NCBI GenBank assembly: GCA_025331445.1
Contig: JAIWNE010000016.1
Span: 310,001-374,000, forward strand
Origin: Blakeslea trispora
Taxonomy: Eukaryota; Mucoromycota; Mucoromycetes; Mucorales; Choanephoraceae
DNA length: 64,000 bases
Direction: 5' to 3'
The notes under the pieces: generated by a model
Databases searched by the model: none
Told to the model about the DNA's origin: nothing
What the model saw: only the letters and a program-made list of their open reading frames with translations
Shown here: one piece after another, positions 11,792 through 22,578 of the stretch
Layout of the letters: the number at the start of each line of letters is the position of its first letter
How positions within the stretch are numbered: position 1 is the stretch's first letter
Made by a program: the position numbers and the translations under genes

Positions 11792-13325
11792 TTAAGACAA
11801 TGATGCAAGTACTGTGGTAAGTGTTCTCATGTCATCTCTGATACTTCTTGCAAATCGGACTACTTTTTCCTTATTGTCTAGCACTTCAACTGATTGAGTC
11901 AAGGCGTTGTAACGGACAGAGAATGGGCGATTCATGTTGGCTGCAAAGTCTCTGACTTTTTCTTGTGCGTCCTTAAATGATTCAGCTACATAGTAGACGG
12001 GTTGGAATTCAGTAATGGGGTATTTTTGGAGAGCTGTCTTTGGTGGTTCAAAAGGTCGAAGCTCTGGCTTGTCTGATAAGGCATATTCGAGTTCACCAAA
12101 CGAACTCAGAAGACCTGCACCAAAAGCTCTAATTTCTCCATCTTGTCGACATAAACCGAATTCAACTGTGAACCAAAAGATTGTAGCTAATTTTGCAATA
12201 TCATCATCTGATGCACCTAGAGAAGCAAGACCAATTTCTTGTGAAAAGTCTGCAAAGTCAGGGTCTGCAAACTACTCGAGAAGCTTAATTAATTCATGAC
12301 ACTTTTTACACTAAAAAGAAAATTAAACTTACCAGAGGTACATGGCCTAATAATTCATGGCACACATCAGGCTCAGGTGTATAGTAAGGTTTTGAGTGGT
12401 GTCGGATGTATTGTGTTGAATAGAACACTCGGAAAGCAAAGGCGTTTAAGAAATCTCGACTGGACAACAAACCCATAACTGGACGAACAGTAAAACCTGT
12501 ACAATCCTTCAAGAAGTTTGAAATCTGTTCAATTTGAGGAATTTTCTTGTCGCTGTAGCCACAGTTTTGAATCAAGAGAGGCAGAACATATTGATGCTCA
12601 CGACAAGCATGGGTAGGATACATGGAGGTTAGCTTACGGAACACTTTACCCCAGGTCTCATTCTCCTCGGCAGTATATTCGATCTCAGGGACAGGTTGGC
12701 CAGTACGGAAAGTTTTGGCAATGCGGGTAATTTCTGCACGACGAGCGCGGTAAACGGGATCTTGAGCACCAGGGTGATCAGAGCCTAATATTTTTTCAAA
12801 GAGAATGAGTAACAAGACACACATATATGCAGCATCACTTACTAAGTTCTTCACCCATCTCCAAGACCTTTTCAGCAAAAGAATCCAAATCTGTCAACTT
12901 GCGTGGGAACCATGGTACACTGTCTATTGTTTTTCTCACGATATGAATATCCGGGAACAGAAACTCAAAAATGTTTTTTTTTTCACAACTTACCACCGGT
13001 AGAATCTGAGCCAATGATACGGACATCCTTGGTATGTTTACGGAGACCTTCAATCACATTAGAGACTTGTTCGGCATCTCTGGCATCAAAATCAACAAAG
13101 AAATCATAGTCCCATTCCTTAGTTTTGCTAGGACGACTGTCATTGAATCCCAATTAGAAACAAGAAAGTCAAATATCATTCATTGATTGCTTACGATTCA
13201 ATGCGAGTGAGCGAGATGTCCATGGCTTTGATAGCAGTCAAACAATCTTCAAGAGCGCCAATTTTATCTTGAATGGCAAAGCACAAAGTAGTTTTCAAGC
13301 ACTGATTGGTGTTGGCAGGAGACAT
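11792..13325 (-). CDS. Aromatic amino acid hydroxylase (phenylalanine 4-monooxygenase type)
   Basis: Pterin- and iron-dependent enzyme expected to turn phenylalanine into tyrosine. Five exons join to 428 aa: 13325-13195, 13136-12994, 12923-12843, 12784-12333, 12271-11792. Residues about 10-90 form an ACT regulatory domain (starts MSPANTNQ, includes [20 protein letters not shown] and FFVDFDA). The catalytic domain starts around [12 protein letters not shown] and holds [10 protein letters not shown] at about 259-268 (two iron His) and [10 protein letters not shown] at about 302-311 (iron Glu). The C-terminus ends in a tetramerisation-like helix. Length and ACT arrangement fit phenylalanine hydroxylase better than tyrosine or tryptophan hydroxylase, but substrate choice cannot be read with certainty. 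The enzyme needs tetrahydrobiopterin. It lies 3'-to-3' with the ADAM gene. Confidence 0.92.
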
Positions 13326-14159
13326 GATTTAATGAGAGATGACAGGAAGAGAGGGAGAGAAAAAAAAAAGAAAAATAGGCCTTTCTTTTTATTATATCAA
13401 CTTGAAAAGCATTTTGCCACGATCACGTGTAACCGGGAATGAACTGATTAGAGCCGAGACAGGTCCTTTGTGAAGAGATAATCGGGCAAGGAAAAATAAA
13501 GATCGCCATAGAGTAAACAAATGGCACTAGAATGGACGAACAAGCTTCAAGGGTTACAATGTAGTTTTAAGCAAACATTGTATTGTTTGTTTATTACAAG
13601 CGCACTTCAGGAGTTACGAGCTTGTGGAATTTCCTACCGAGTGAAATCAAATTCACATAAAAGAAATCAATGCGGAACTGCCTCAGTTAATTTTGAAAGT
13701 ACCAAATCAAATCAATTACACAAGGCCAATCAGATTAAGCTGGATGTAATCCTGTCTTTCAAGGATATGATTAAGCTCCCAAGGACAAGCTACCAAATTT
13801 CACCTATTTGTATGCTTTTCTCAGAGAAGCAATACGACTATAACCTTTAAACTTTGTCAAGACATCATGCCTCATACCAATTGAATGTCTCTAGAACCTG
13901 ATTTGTATTAAGCTTATATAATCAAAAGAAAGTAATTGACCACTTATAGGTTATAATACAATAAAACAGTGTCATGTGATTCGGTTGTAACCTGTTGAAC
14001 AGAAAATACTACTTTAGTATCAGCACAGATTGTATCTTCAACTATTGTCAAGATCGAAGCAAAACAGATGAATTATTTACGAGTTCCTTGCAAAGACATT
14101 CTCCTGAACCGTCTATTTTTTTCTTCCCAAGACCAGTATTGAAAACGAGCATATTACAA

Positions 14160-14177
14160 ACCGAACCTACGTTCGGT
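14160..14177. other. Short perfect hairpin ACCGAAC-CTAC-GTTCGGT
   Basis: Seven-base arms around a four-base loop. It is followed by a second weaker inverted pair, CTTCGC near 14193 and GCGAAG near 14222, and then GATCACGTG. It could be a remnant of a small mobile element or a factor site; nothing in the sequence decides. Confidence 0.35.
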
Positions 14178-15585
14178 AACAAAATTAGCACCTTCGCTAC
14201 GCTATGGTCAATTGTTCAGAAGGCGAAGATCACGTGACTACAAATTAATTTTTCTCAAATTTCAGTAATAGATGTTTTGATTGTTTTTGAACAGTCAAAG
14301 TTATTGAGATAATAGACTTCACATATATGACACACACGTATTTGAGCCAAAGTTATTCCAAGAGAAAAACAAAAAGAAATAAGAGGACAAGTCTTTGATT
14401 GAGCAATGAAGGTAGCCTGTCATTTCTGTCCTTGATCGCTGTCATGCTTTTGTTGCTATCTAGAATTCGACAATTCGCACCCTCTATTGTGTTTCTCAAT
14501 CAAGCCAGTTTAGTTACCAAGGTTAAATTCTACCTTTTTGAAGCAAGCTTTATTAATCTAGAATCTTGAATTCATTTAGAACCCAGAGATTCATCAAGCA
14601 AATGACACTATGCAACATTCAAAGAACATCTTCATTGCAGTTTCAAATCAAAAAAGATTAATTTTTTGCAAGTGTCAGTTTATGCTATAAATAATTAAAA
14701 ATAGAAATGAACTATGGTAATATTTCTTCATTGCCTCTATCCATATAGGAAAGCATTTGTGTTTCACAGTCGGTATATTATTATGCGTTGCTTAGACTTT
14801 TTTTTTTTTTAAGCGCAGTCTATGTACGATATGAGATGCGTCTTGGCAGAAAATTTAGTATATCCGGGTATCCAGCTTAGAATGTGATGTTCAACTTGAT
14901 TTGAGACAACCCGAGTTGCTACAGACAGTGATCGAGATGTCTTCTTTTTTTCACTCTATAAAGAGATTGGCACTCTATCTATCAAACTAAAAAAGAAGCC
15001 TTCCATAAAGTCGACTCTAAAGGTGAGTCATTCCATCCTCTTTCAAGCTTCAGGAGTAGTTTTATATTAATTATCTTTTAGCTGTTAAAAGGAAACTTGG
15101 GCTGAGCTGCCTAGAACCATACGAAAATAAAATAAAAGCAAAAAAAAAAAGCCTAATACTTGTCATGGATCGTTTTCTCAATCGTCCTTCTAGCTGATCA
15201 AAATATGAATACAACAAAAAAAAAAACATTATCTGGGTGTAATTGACAAAATCAGTAGCTTATGAGAAATAGCACTGGTTGCTGAGTATGGTCTGATACG
15301 CAAATGGTGTCTCTCTATATCCTACAAAGTTCAAAAGTCAAAACGATACAAAGTCAATACACATGTTTTAGAAGCATGAAAAACAGTGTTGATGTTTCTT
15401 ATGCGTACCAAGGACAAGCAATCTCCGGAAATAATGTAAATGTTGCAATAACAATTTATTCATAAAAATATGATTGGACCTATAAAAAAACTTTTTTTTT
15501 TTTTGGAGCCACTTGAGCTGTAAAAAGAAAAAGATCGACAAGTAATACAAAAAGAAGGGATTCTAAATCTATATTCAACTCTTGC

Positions 15586-15634
15586 CTTTTTTTTTTTCTC
15601 TCTCTCTCTTTCTCTCTCTTTCCTTTTTTATTAT
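15586..15634 (+). promoter_or_regulatory. CT-rich tract just upstream of start codon
   Basis: Almost unbroken T and CT run ending a few bases before the ATG at 15641. Similar tracts precede most forward genes in this window, which suggests a core-promoter or initiator-region habit of this genome rather than something specific to this gene. Confidence 0.5.
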
Positions 15635-15640
15635 TATTTT

Positions 15641-17032
15641 ATGGTTACAGCAAGCAGAGTGCAAATGAGTCTATGGCGAAGAATAACCTGGCCAAGACTC
15701 GTGCTCTACCTACTGAGTGTTGTACTTGCTGTTCATCTGTTAAGCAGTTTCACCGTCCCATCGCCCGTACGAAAAACAGCAAGCACATTCAGCAAACTCA
15801 AGATTGACCCAACAAGGTTGTTTCACGATCTTCCTTGGTACACTCAAGGTCATCCCAGTCTGACCTTATTACAGCAGTATCCTGAATATACCACTACTCA
15901 CTTGTCCACAAAAGAGCGACAGGCACTACAGGAAGATATGGTCAGAAAAGCAAAGGCAACAGCTAGAGAAGCCTTCAAGGACATCAAAGGCATTCGAGGA
16001 TCTTCTGTCTATGCAAACAATCCCGAGGCAGCGCGTCAGTTTCGCTCTCTTGTTGATTGTTGGACAACAGGCGAATGGATACCCCTCAACCAGTCAGACC
16101 ACTGGACAATGCCTCATTTCCAAGATCCTCTCTATGGCTCCTGTGACCGAAAGTTTAAAAAGAGTGGTGGCCTAGGACATCGGGAAGCAGTCCGATATAG
16201 ATGGAAGTCAAAATGCGATCCAGGTATCGATATGGATAGTGCCAATTGGTGTCGAGTACTCAATGGCCGTCATATGATGCTTGTGGGTGACTTGGTACAA
16301 TATCAGCTTCATGATGTTTTTTTGGATTCATTACGTGATGGACCTGCCATTTGTTTTGGCGAGTTAAACTGTAAAGGTAGGGCTAAGATAAGAAAAAAAA
16401 AAAGACAGAGATAACTTGGTATACTGAAATTCTCTGAAATGACAGACCATACAGTCTGTACTGCTCCTTATCCTGATACCCGACTTCGTTATCTCCGTAA
16501 CGATGTTCTGTCTCTTCGCCGGAAGATGAATGCAAATCATGGTCACCCTACAGCCGAAGTCATTGAATGGCCCTTTGCCTCAGCCACACTTCAGAAGCAT
16601 TATCCTATTCTTATCATTAACCGTTCTCCTGTAAGGGAATCGGATGAAACGTTCATGAACGAACTCATCCGTACCCTGCGCACCCTTCGCGATGGCCCTG
16701 CTACCAACTCATTGATTATCTATCGTTCTACAGGTATTGGTCATCCATTCTGCGATGATGCAACAGGACCAATTGAAAAGCCATTGACAGATGAGCAACT
16801 GAAAAAGCTGCCCTTTGGTTGGAGTGAACTTACTCGTCGTAATGCCATGGCCCGCGCCATTGTAGAAGCCGCTGGCGGTGTATTTGTTGATTTGGCTGCC
16901 CTGACTGATCTTCGACCTGATGGACATGTTGGAGGACACGATTGTGTACGCTATTGTATTCCTGGTCCACTTGATAGTTGGGCTCAAATATTATATCAAA
17001 TGTTTTTGGGTTTAGAAAATCAATTGCCTTAA
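15641..17032 (+). CDS. PC-esterase (TBL/GDS-like) membrane protein, catalytic residues missing
   Basis: Two exons, 15641-16376 and 16446-17032, give 440 aa; a donor at 16371 would also keep frame and drop two residues. Residues about 13-37 form a single membrane anchor, so it is probably a type II Golgi or ER protein. The rest resembles the PC-esterase domain of plant TBL acetyltransferases and fungal relatives: WCRVLNGRHMMLVGDLVQYQ near 203-222, INRSP in the middle and RPDGHVGGHDCVRYCIPGP near 401-419. The family GDS nucleophile motif reads GDL here, and the usual DCxHWC (Asp-His pair) reads DCVRYC, so both Ser and His are replaced. Either the protein is a pseudoenzyme, for example glycan binding, or this branch uses another mechanism. 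Fold assignment fairly sure, function open. Confidence 0.8.
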
Positions 17033-17424
17033 TTAAATCAATATCCCCCCTCTCTCTCTTTTTTTTTTTGTTGAGAAAATGACTTTGACTAGCAATGGGT
17101 TGCTATTTTGTATGATTCAGTTGCGTTTCATTTGGGTGTAAAGAAAAAAAGTAGTAAAGAAAGAACCAAAAAGAAACAAATGATTAGCAGTAACCTAACC
17201 TGAGACCAATTTCGGCCTCTCTATTTATCCCGAAATCTTCTTTCATTTCTTTTTCTCGTGTGTTTAGTGAAAAGGCTACATTGTCAAAAAAGCACGTGTT
17301 GCAATTCAGAAAAAAAAAATGTTTATTACTTTTGTGTTAAACTAGATAGTGTGTAAAATTATTAGTTGAAAAATTGGTTTCTTTTTTTTTCTTATGTAAT
17401 AAATAGATAGTTTTTTTGTTTTGC
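17033..17424. other. Convergent 3' intergenic region
   Basis: AT-rich gap between the 3' ends of the PC-esterase-like gene and the elongase gene, with C, T and A runs. No feature recognised beyond probable polyadenylation regions. Confidence 0.5.
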
Positions 17425-18604
17425 TTAGACCTTCTTGGACTTGGGTCTAGCAGCAGCTTCTTGTTGCTTTTGCTTAAGAGCAGCCTTCTTCTTGGCTTGG
17501 TAGGTAATACGGTAAAAGTTAATGAAGAGAACAAGGTAAGAAGACAAGAGAGCACAACCAAAGAGAGCAGAAGTTTCAGTACCAGCACAGCTACCCAAGT
17601 TGGGCAAATGAGGCCAGTAGGTGAAGGTGAAGTAAGTGTAGGTACAGAAATAGATGACAAAGAGATCAATAATGAATTGAGTAATTTGAAGGGTGGTCAA
17701 GTATTTCTTCCACCAGATCTTGGCACCAGCAGCAGTACGGAAGTAGTAATAATACATAAAGACATGGACAGTCAAGTTGAGAACGATGGGAACCCAAGAC
17801 TATACCGAAAAAAAAAAGTCAGATATACACCCTCCGCTTTTCACATGAAAATGACATATAGCTTACCACAGAAGTACGGCCATTAAGTTGTGTGAAACAA
17901 AGAACCATAGTCATAGAGTGATGGTAATAATGAAGGAATTCTATTTTAAACCGAGAAAATAATGAGCTTCGCCAGTCTCTCTCTCTCTCTCACTCCAATC
18001 CTTTTACTTACCCAAGTTCTTCTTCTTCAAGACCAAGAAGATAGTATCAATCAATTCCCAGTACTTGACGAGGTAGTTGAGGTAGTAGAGCAATTCCAAG
18101 GGCTGAGTCCAGGTAGTTTGGGCACAAATGGCGGCCATGACGCCTTCACGGTACAAAATAGGGAAGATTTGTTCAACCATCAATACCAAAAGAATGGCAG
18201 AAACCAAAGTCAACAAGACATTGTGAATCATGAAAGGTACCTTAAGTTTGAAAGCAGGCAGGTTGGTCATCAAGTAACGACCACCAAAGATGGTAACGAA
18301 ATAGGTGATACATATGATAGTCACTATAGAAAGCCTGATGAGTACACAAGATGATGTCGAGATGAACAAAAAAGACAAGTCGACTTCTCTTTCTTGACTT
18401 GCTTGTTCCCTCCCCCTTCTGTTTCCATTATGTAATAAATAGCTTACCTTCATTCACAGTGGAGAGAGGAGTGACGGAAGGAATGTACCTGAATTCAGAG
18501 GCAGGTTGACCGACAACAGCTTCATAAGCCTTTTCAAAGATAGGATAGAGTGGCAAGCCAAAAGGCGTTTCGGGAGTGAAATTAAGGTGCTTTAAGGCCT
18601 CCAT
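17425..18604 (-). CDS. Fatty acid elongase (ELO family)
   Basis: Condensing enzyme (3-ketoacyl-CoA synthase) that extends fatty acyl-CoA by two carbons in the ER membrane. Four exons join to 305 aa, the normal ELO length: 18604-18448, 18323-18012, 17940-17867, 17799-17425. The His box FLHYYHHSM is intact and lies across a splice junction. The family blocks KYWELIDTIFLVLKKK before it and TVHVFMYYYYFR after it are present. There are about seven hydrophobic segments, and the C-terminus is rich in Lys and Arg (KKKAALKQ, PKSKKV), as expected for ER retention. The start at 18604 is the ATG that gives a cytosolic N-terminus before the first helix; an upstream in-frame ATG at 18691 exists but would add an unlikely hydrophobic leader. 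Chain-length preference (sphingolipid or polyunsaturated) cannot be told. Confidence 0.93.
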
Positions 18605-18776
18605 GTTGAGATATGAAACCAACAAGTAAAGAAAAAAAAAAAAAAGATGAAGAAAAAGAGAAGTTGTCAATAAAACAAACTTTATATCCAAAAAAAAAAT
18701 TTTTTTTCTGATTGGGCTATCAAATAATAATAATAAAAAAAAAAAAAAGGGGGCAGCTTATTTCAAAGTCCTCTTT

Positions 18777-19294
18777 CTATTCCCCATTGTCGTCATGGTA
18801 CAATTGACTTTCAAGGTATTCTGACCAGGAAATCAAACCACTATGAGCAGTATCAGTATAGAACGTCTTCTAATAAGTAATACTTACTCTCCATTCTTAT
18901 CATCTTCACCCAAAACATGATCAATCATTCTAGTAACTTCTTCCAAGGAAAGATCAAATTCTGTACCCTTATTGTCTTGGTGATCAAAATCACTCATAGC
19001 CACTCTGAGTTCATGGCCATCCAAGAACCCATCGCCATTCAGATCATGAATCAGAAAGAGATAGTAGAGTGTGTCTTCTTCAGTCAAATCGATATCTTCA
19101 CCGCCTTTGCCAAGTGCTTTCAAGTGCTCTTGGATGTGTCTATGGAATCATTTGAATGACTGTTAAACATGCTGAATACCTGCTTACTCCTTGTTGTGTT
19201 CATCACCATAATTGGATGAATGTCCGGATTCAAATCGACGTGACTCAGCGTATATACAACACAAAAAGATAGAGAAAAGGAAAAGAATACGCAT
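18777..19294 (-). CDS. MCFD2-like EF-hand secretory protein
   Basis: Three exons join to 140 aa: 19294-19188, 19139-18888, 18840-18777. The N-terminus (MRILFLFSIFLCCIYA) is a signal peptide. After a linker come two EF-hands: HDLNGDGFLDGHEL (residues about 65-78) and DKNGDGLISWSEYL near the C-terminus, the second built across an intron. Size and layout match animal MCFD2, the soluble calcium-binding partner of the ERGIC-53/LMAN1 cargo receptor that carries glycoproteins from ER to Golgi. By analogy this is a luminal cargo adaptor; the lectin partner is not in this window. Other small secreted EF-hand proteins are possible. Confidence 0.82.
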
Positions 19295-19308
19295 TAGAGA
19301 TGAATGAA

Positions 19309-19328
19309 GAAAGAAAGAAAGAAAGAAA
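19309..19328. repeat. (GAAA)5 microsatellite
   Basis: Five GAAA units about 15 bp upstream of the MCFD2-like start codon (minus strand). Read on that strand it is a CT-rich TTTC leader, like those before other genes here. Confidence 0.85.
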
Positions 19329-22300
19329 GGTGCGCATATTTGGATAACGTATATGCACCTTTTTTTTTGTATGCACTCCTTAGATACTCTATCAAGTCAC
19401 AATTTAATAAAGTCGTTTCTATGGATACTAAATAAGACGGCATGAAACACAAAAGAAATACAGCCTTTTCAATAGCAATGCTTCCATCCAAAGCAGAAGG
19501 GCCTCTTTGTACACAGCGGCGTACTAATACTATTTCAAAGCCAATGGTTGGACCTTGATATCTTTTTTTCTCTTTTGTTTTCTTCTCCGTCTCTTTCTCT
19601 TCTATCTTACATCTCCAGAACTCAACATTCAAACATAGTAGTTTCCAAACGGTTTTATTTTTGGAAAAGAAGAGAGAACGAGAAGAAAGAATGGCTGTTA
19701 AACACGCCCTCTCTTTTTTTTTTTTTTGTCCAGAGTGAAGCAAAATGCGTGTCACTGTCTCTGTTCTATTCATTGAATACGCCTATACTATAGCCATGCA
19801 TAATAAATGACTGCTGTATGGAACTCATATACACATAGGAAAGAAGAGTGATCTCGTTCTGCTTTCTCTCTAAACCATTCTATTTTCTTGGAATCTTTGG
19901 CTTAAACAACATATCAATGTCTAAGCGGGCTTAGAATACTGTAGTACCTCGATTATAAGCATATTCAACCCAGCAAGACAAATTTGGTATAGATTTGTTT
20001 CATCATCTAAACAGTGCTTATAAAGTCAAATCACTTTAATAGAGGCGATCAATAAAAAAAAAAAACTTGCTTTCTAAAGTTCTACCTGGGCATGTCTTTT
20101 TTTTTTTTTTTGTAGAAAAGCTTGATATAGTTTTCTTTTCTCTGCTTTTGCTAGACATGTATATACTTTTTCTTTTTTCAATTCCGAATCTTATTAGCCG
20201 ATCAAACATGACTAAAACAAAATAAACTTTAATAATTAAGCAGAATCACAAAACAGATCGACAGTTTAAAGCCCAAAAAAATGAGATTTCTTGGTTCAAA
20301 ACAATGAATGACTTGCCTGTGATGCACAGTTTTCATCAACACTTGAGTAATCTTTCAAACCTTGTTCACATCATGCATAAAGTAACTCCCCCAGTATAAA
20401 CAAGTACAGGATTGCCATAGTGTTTTTATTTGAAAATACCTCTGAAATATCAGAAAAAAAGAAAAAGCTTTACTGACGATGAATAAATTTTATGCTGTTT
20501 GAATTCATCTTGTTGTGTTCTCTACAGAAGCTGCCAGATTCCATAAAAGGCGTAAATTAAAACGATGACGAAATTGGTCTTATTTGCCTTTATGTTTACC
20601 CTTCTAATAGGAACAAAAAGAAAGAAAGAAAGAAATAGTCTATCAGATCTCGGGTCGTTTTGCAAATTCGAATCCTAAGGCTTTGTTTACACTACTATCG
20701 TAAGCAGAGACGCTGGTCAAATATGTGCTCAGATACTAGCTTTTTGTATGATTTTTTTTTCAGGTTACTCAAAAAAAGAGAGACAGTTCAAAAACGTAAG
20801 GCAACGAGTGCGAATAAAATGTTGTAACCCCCTTTCTTTTTCGTGAAGCACTTTTATTTATGCTATCAATAGCAAAAGATTATTTCAGTGAGCTTTAGTG
20901 TGATAATGAGAGAATCATTTCCTGTTTGATTTAAGCTTTTGTTCTCTATAGCCAAAATGGTATAGCTGCCATTAATCTGAAACATAACCATTTTGAAGGA
21001 GTTTACGTTATTCATTTAAAAATAAGGTTTTTATGAAATAACACTTTATAAATTAAACAAACTTGTATATAGTACTGCTTCTATTGTTCCCAAGAAGTGT
21101 GGAGGTATAGGCTGAAGCAAATCGAATTAGCCTATACATCTGCGATAATTGTATGATAACTAAATAGTCTAATTCATTTGTTATCATTAGATTGTCATTC
21201 TGGCACCTTTTTTTTTTTTAATCTTTTACAGCTCTATTTCAAAGAAGAATACTTTGGTATACTGAACAAAACCTATTTAAAAAGAAAGGTCCTTCTGTCT
21301 TGAATCATACAAGAAATGCTTTTATTTGAATCCAATCATTGCAATCGCACATGTCGCATTCACAAGCAAACCTATTGGATGCTTTATTATCAAAACACAA
21401 AAAAGCGATCTTCTTTCCCAATGTTTATATGTTCCCACTTCCTAGCAAACAACGCTTTAATTAATTTTAGACAATTGCAGCTGACAACAATTTCTGTCTT
21501 GCTGACCAGCCTCGGTTGTGGTACATGTCGGGATAAAAAAAAAATCCCCAAACTCTACAGAGGCCCTTTTCTTTAGCAACCACTTGCAAAAAATCTCAGC
21601 AACCATACGTAAATCCATTGTTATAGAGCTAATACTGAGTGATTCAAAAGAAAGGTCTTTTTTTTTTTTGTTTCTTTACTTTAATGTTTCTTTTTTTTTT
21701 TGAGAGAAAAAATTGTACTACAGAAATAGCCCTTATTAAAAGGTGCGATTCAGTATTCTTTAAGAGTCTCATTCAATGAGTCATTCTACCTGATGGTTTG
21801 CAGTTAGTCTCTTGTAAATAAGTAATTGTTTCTCAATTCGCAATCATATCGCACTACAACTTAAGTAGACAGCTGTTTAATTCTACTTCAATGCATAGTA
21901 AAAGATTGAACACAGATATCAAGCATACTTGTCAGATAAACGGGTGTAATATAAACCAAGTAGAACTGTTGCTACACATCTTGTTTAACAATGACAAAAA
22001 AAAAGATTGATGTATGTTTCACGAGAGTGATTGAAAAACAGCCTAACCTTATAATCTGCACAGACAATAAGATTTCTCTTTTGCTTGATACTATGTCATC
22101 ACTAGAAAGTACTATAGTCCATGCTTATGGATGTCAATGGTAAGTTGAATAAAGCATAAGATGACTTTTTTGAAAAGTTTAAAGAAGCCTCCCCTCCCCC
22201 ATTCAATGGAAAAAGTATTGCTTTAGATCATGATGATGTTAAAGACATAAACTTTGTATCATCTTCTTTCTTGACATGACAGAAAAGAAGCTTATTTTGA

Positions 22301-22439
22301 TAAGTTGTGTTACAGCTTTGACTTATCCCAAAAACAGTCAAGAATTTAATTATCAAACGCATTTCATCATTTCGCACTTTCTACACTTGCATAAGTTTCA
22401 TTGGTTTCAAGTACCGATTCTGTTTATTTTCATTTTTCA

Positions 22440-22560
22440 ACTCTTTTTTTTTTTTTTTCCTTTCTTCTTTGTCTCTTTCTCGCTCTCCCTCCTTTTCTCT
22501 CTTTTTCTCTCTCTCTCGCTTCCCTTTTTTTCTCTGCTTTTCTTTTTTTTTTTTTTTTTT
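22440..22560 (+). promoter_or_regulatory. 120-bp polypyrimidine tract before the RhoGAP gene
   Basis: A nearly pure C/T stretch on the plus strand, ending about 20 bp before the ATG at 22579. It is the longest of the CT-rich leaders in the window and probably marks the promoter and transcription start region. Such tracts can also form triplex or unpaired DNA. Confidence 0.5.
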
Positions 22561-22578
22561 GCCTCAGTATTGTTCATC

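Larger units (their letters stand above)
13326..15640. other. Divergent intergenic region between hydroxylase and PC-esterase-like gene
   Basis: No supported gene. A 109-codon open frame at 13521-13850 shows no family signature. The words GATCACGTG occur near 13421 and 14229, each holding an E-box CACGTG core. A short perfect hairpin lies at 14160-14177. The rest is AT-rich. The right end (15585-15635) is a CT-rich tract before the next start codon. Confidence 0.45.
19295..22578. other. Large intergenic region
   Basis: About 3.3 kb with no supported gene. It has a GAAA repeat (19309-19328), many homopolymer A and T runs and one TATCAGATCT word at 20641-20650 that shares 10 bases with the cluster near 50-52 kb. 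The open frames here are low-complexity. The right end is a very long polypyrimidine tract, listed separately. Confidence 0.45.

Noticed and set aside
13521..13850. 109-codon forward open frame as a gene
   Set aside because: No domain, no splice context and no recognisable family; composition matches AT-rich intergenic DNA.
16370..16376. Alternative donor at 16371 in the PC-esterase-like gene
   Set aside because: It keeps frame, but the donor at 16377 gives CKDHTVC, which fits the family's Cys pattern better; the choice changes only two residues.
20641..20690. Possible tRNA from a TTCGAATCC-like word
   Set aside because: No acceptor stem, D-arm or anticodon arm could be drawn around it; no tRNA was found in the window.
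22276..22578. Upstream extension of the RhoGAP protein
   Set aside because: The in-frame sequence is a translated pyrimidine tract (Phe, Leu and Ser runs), typical of a leader and not of protein.
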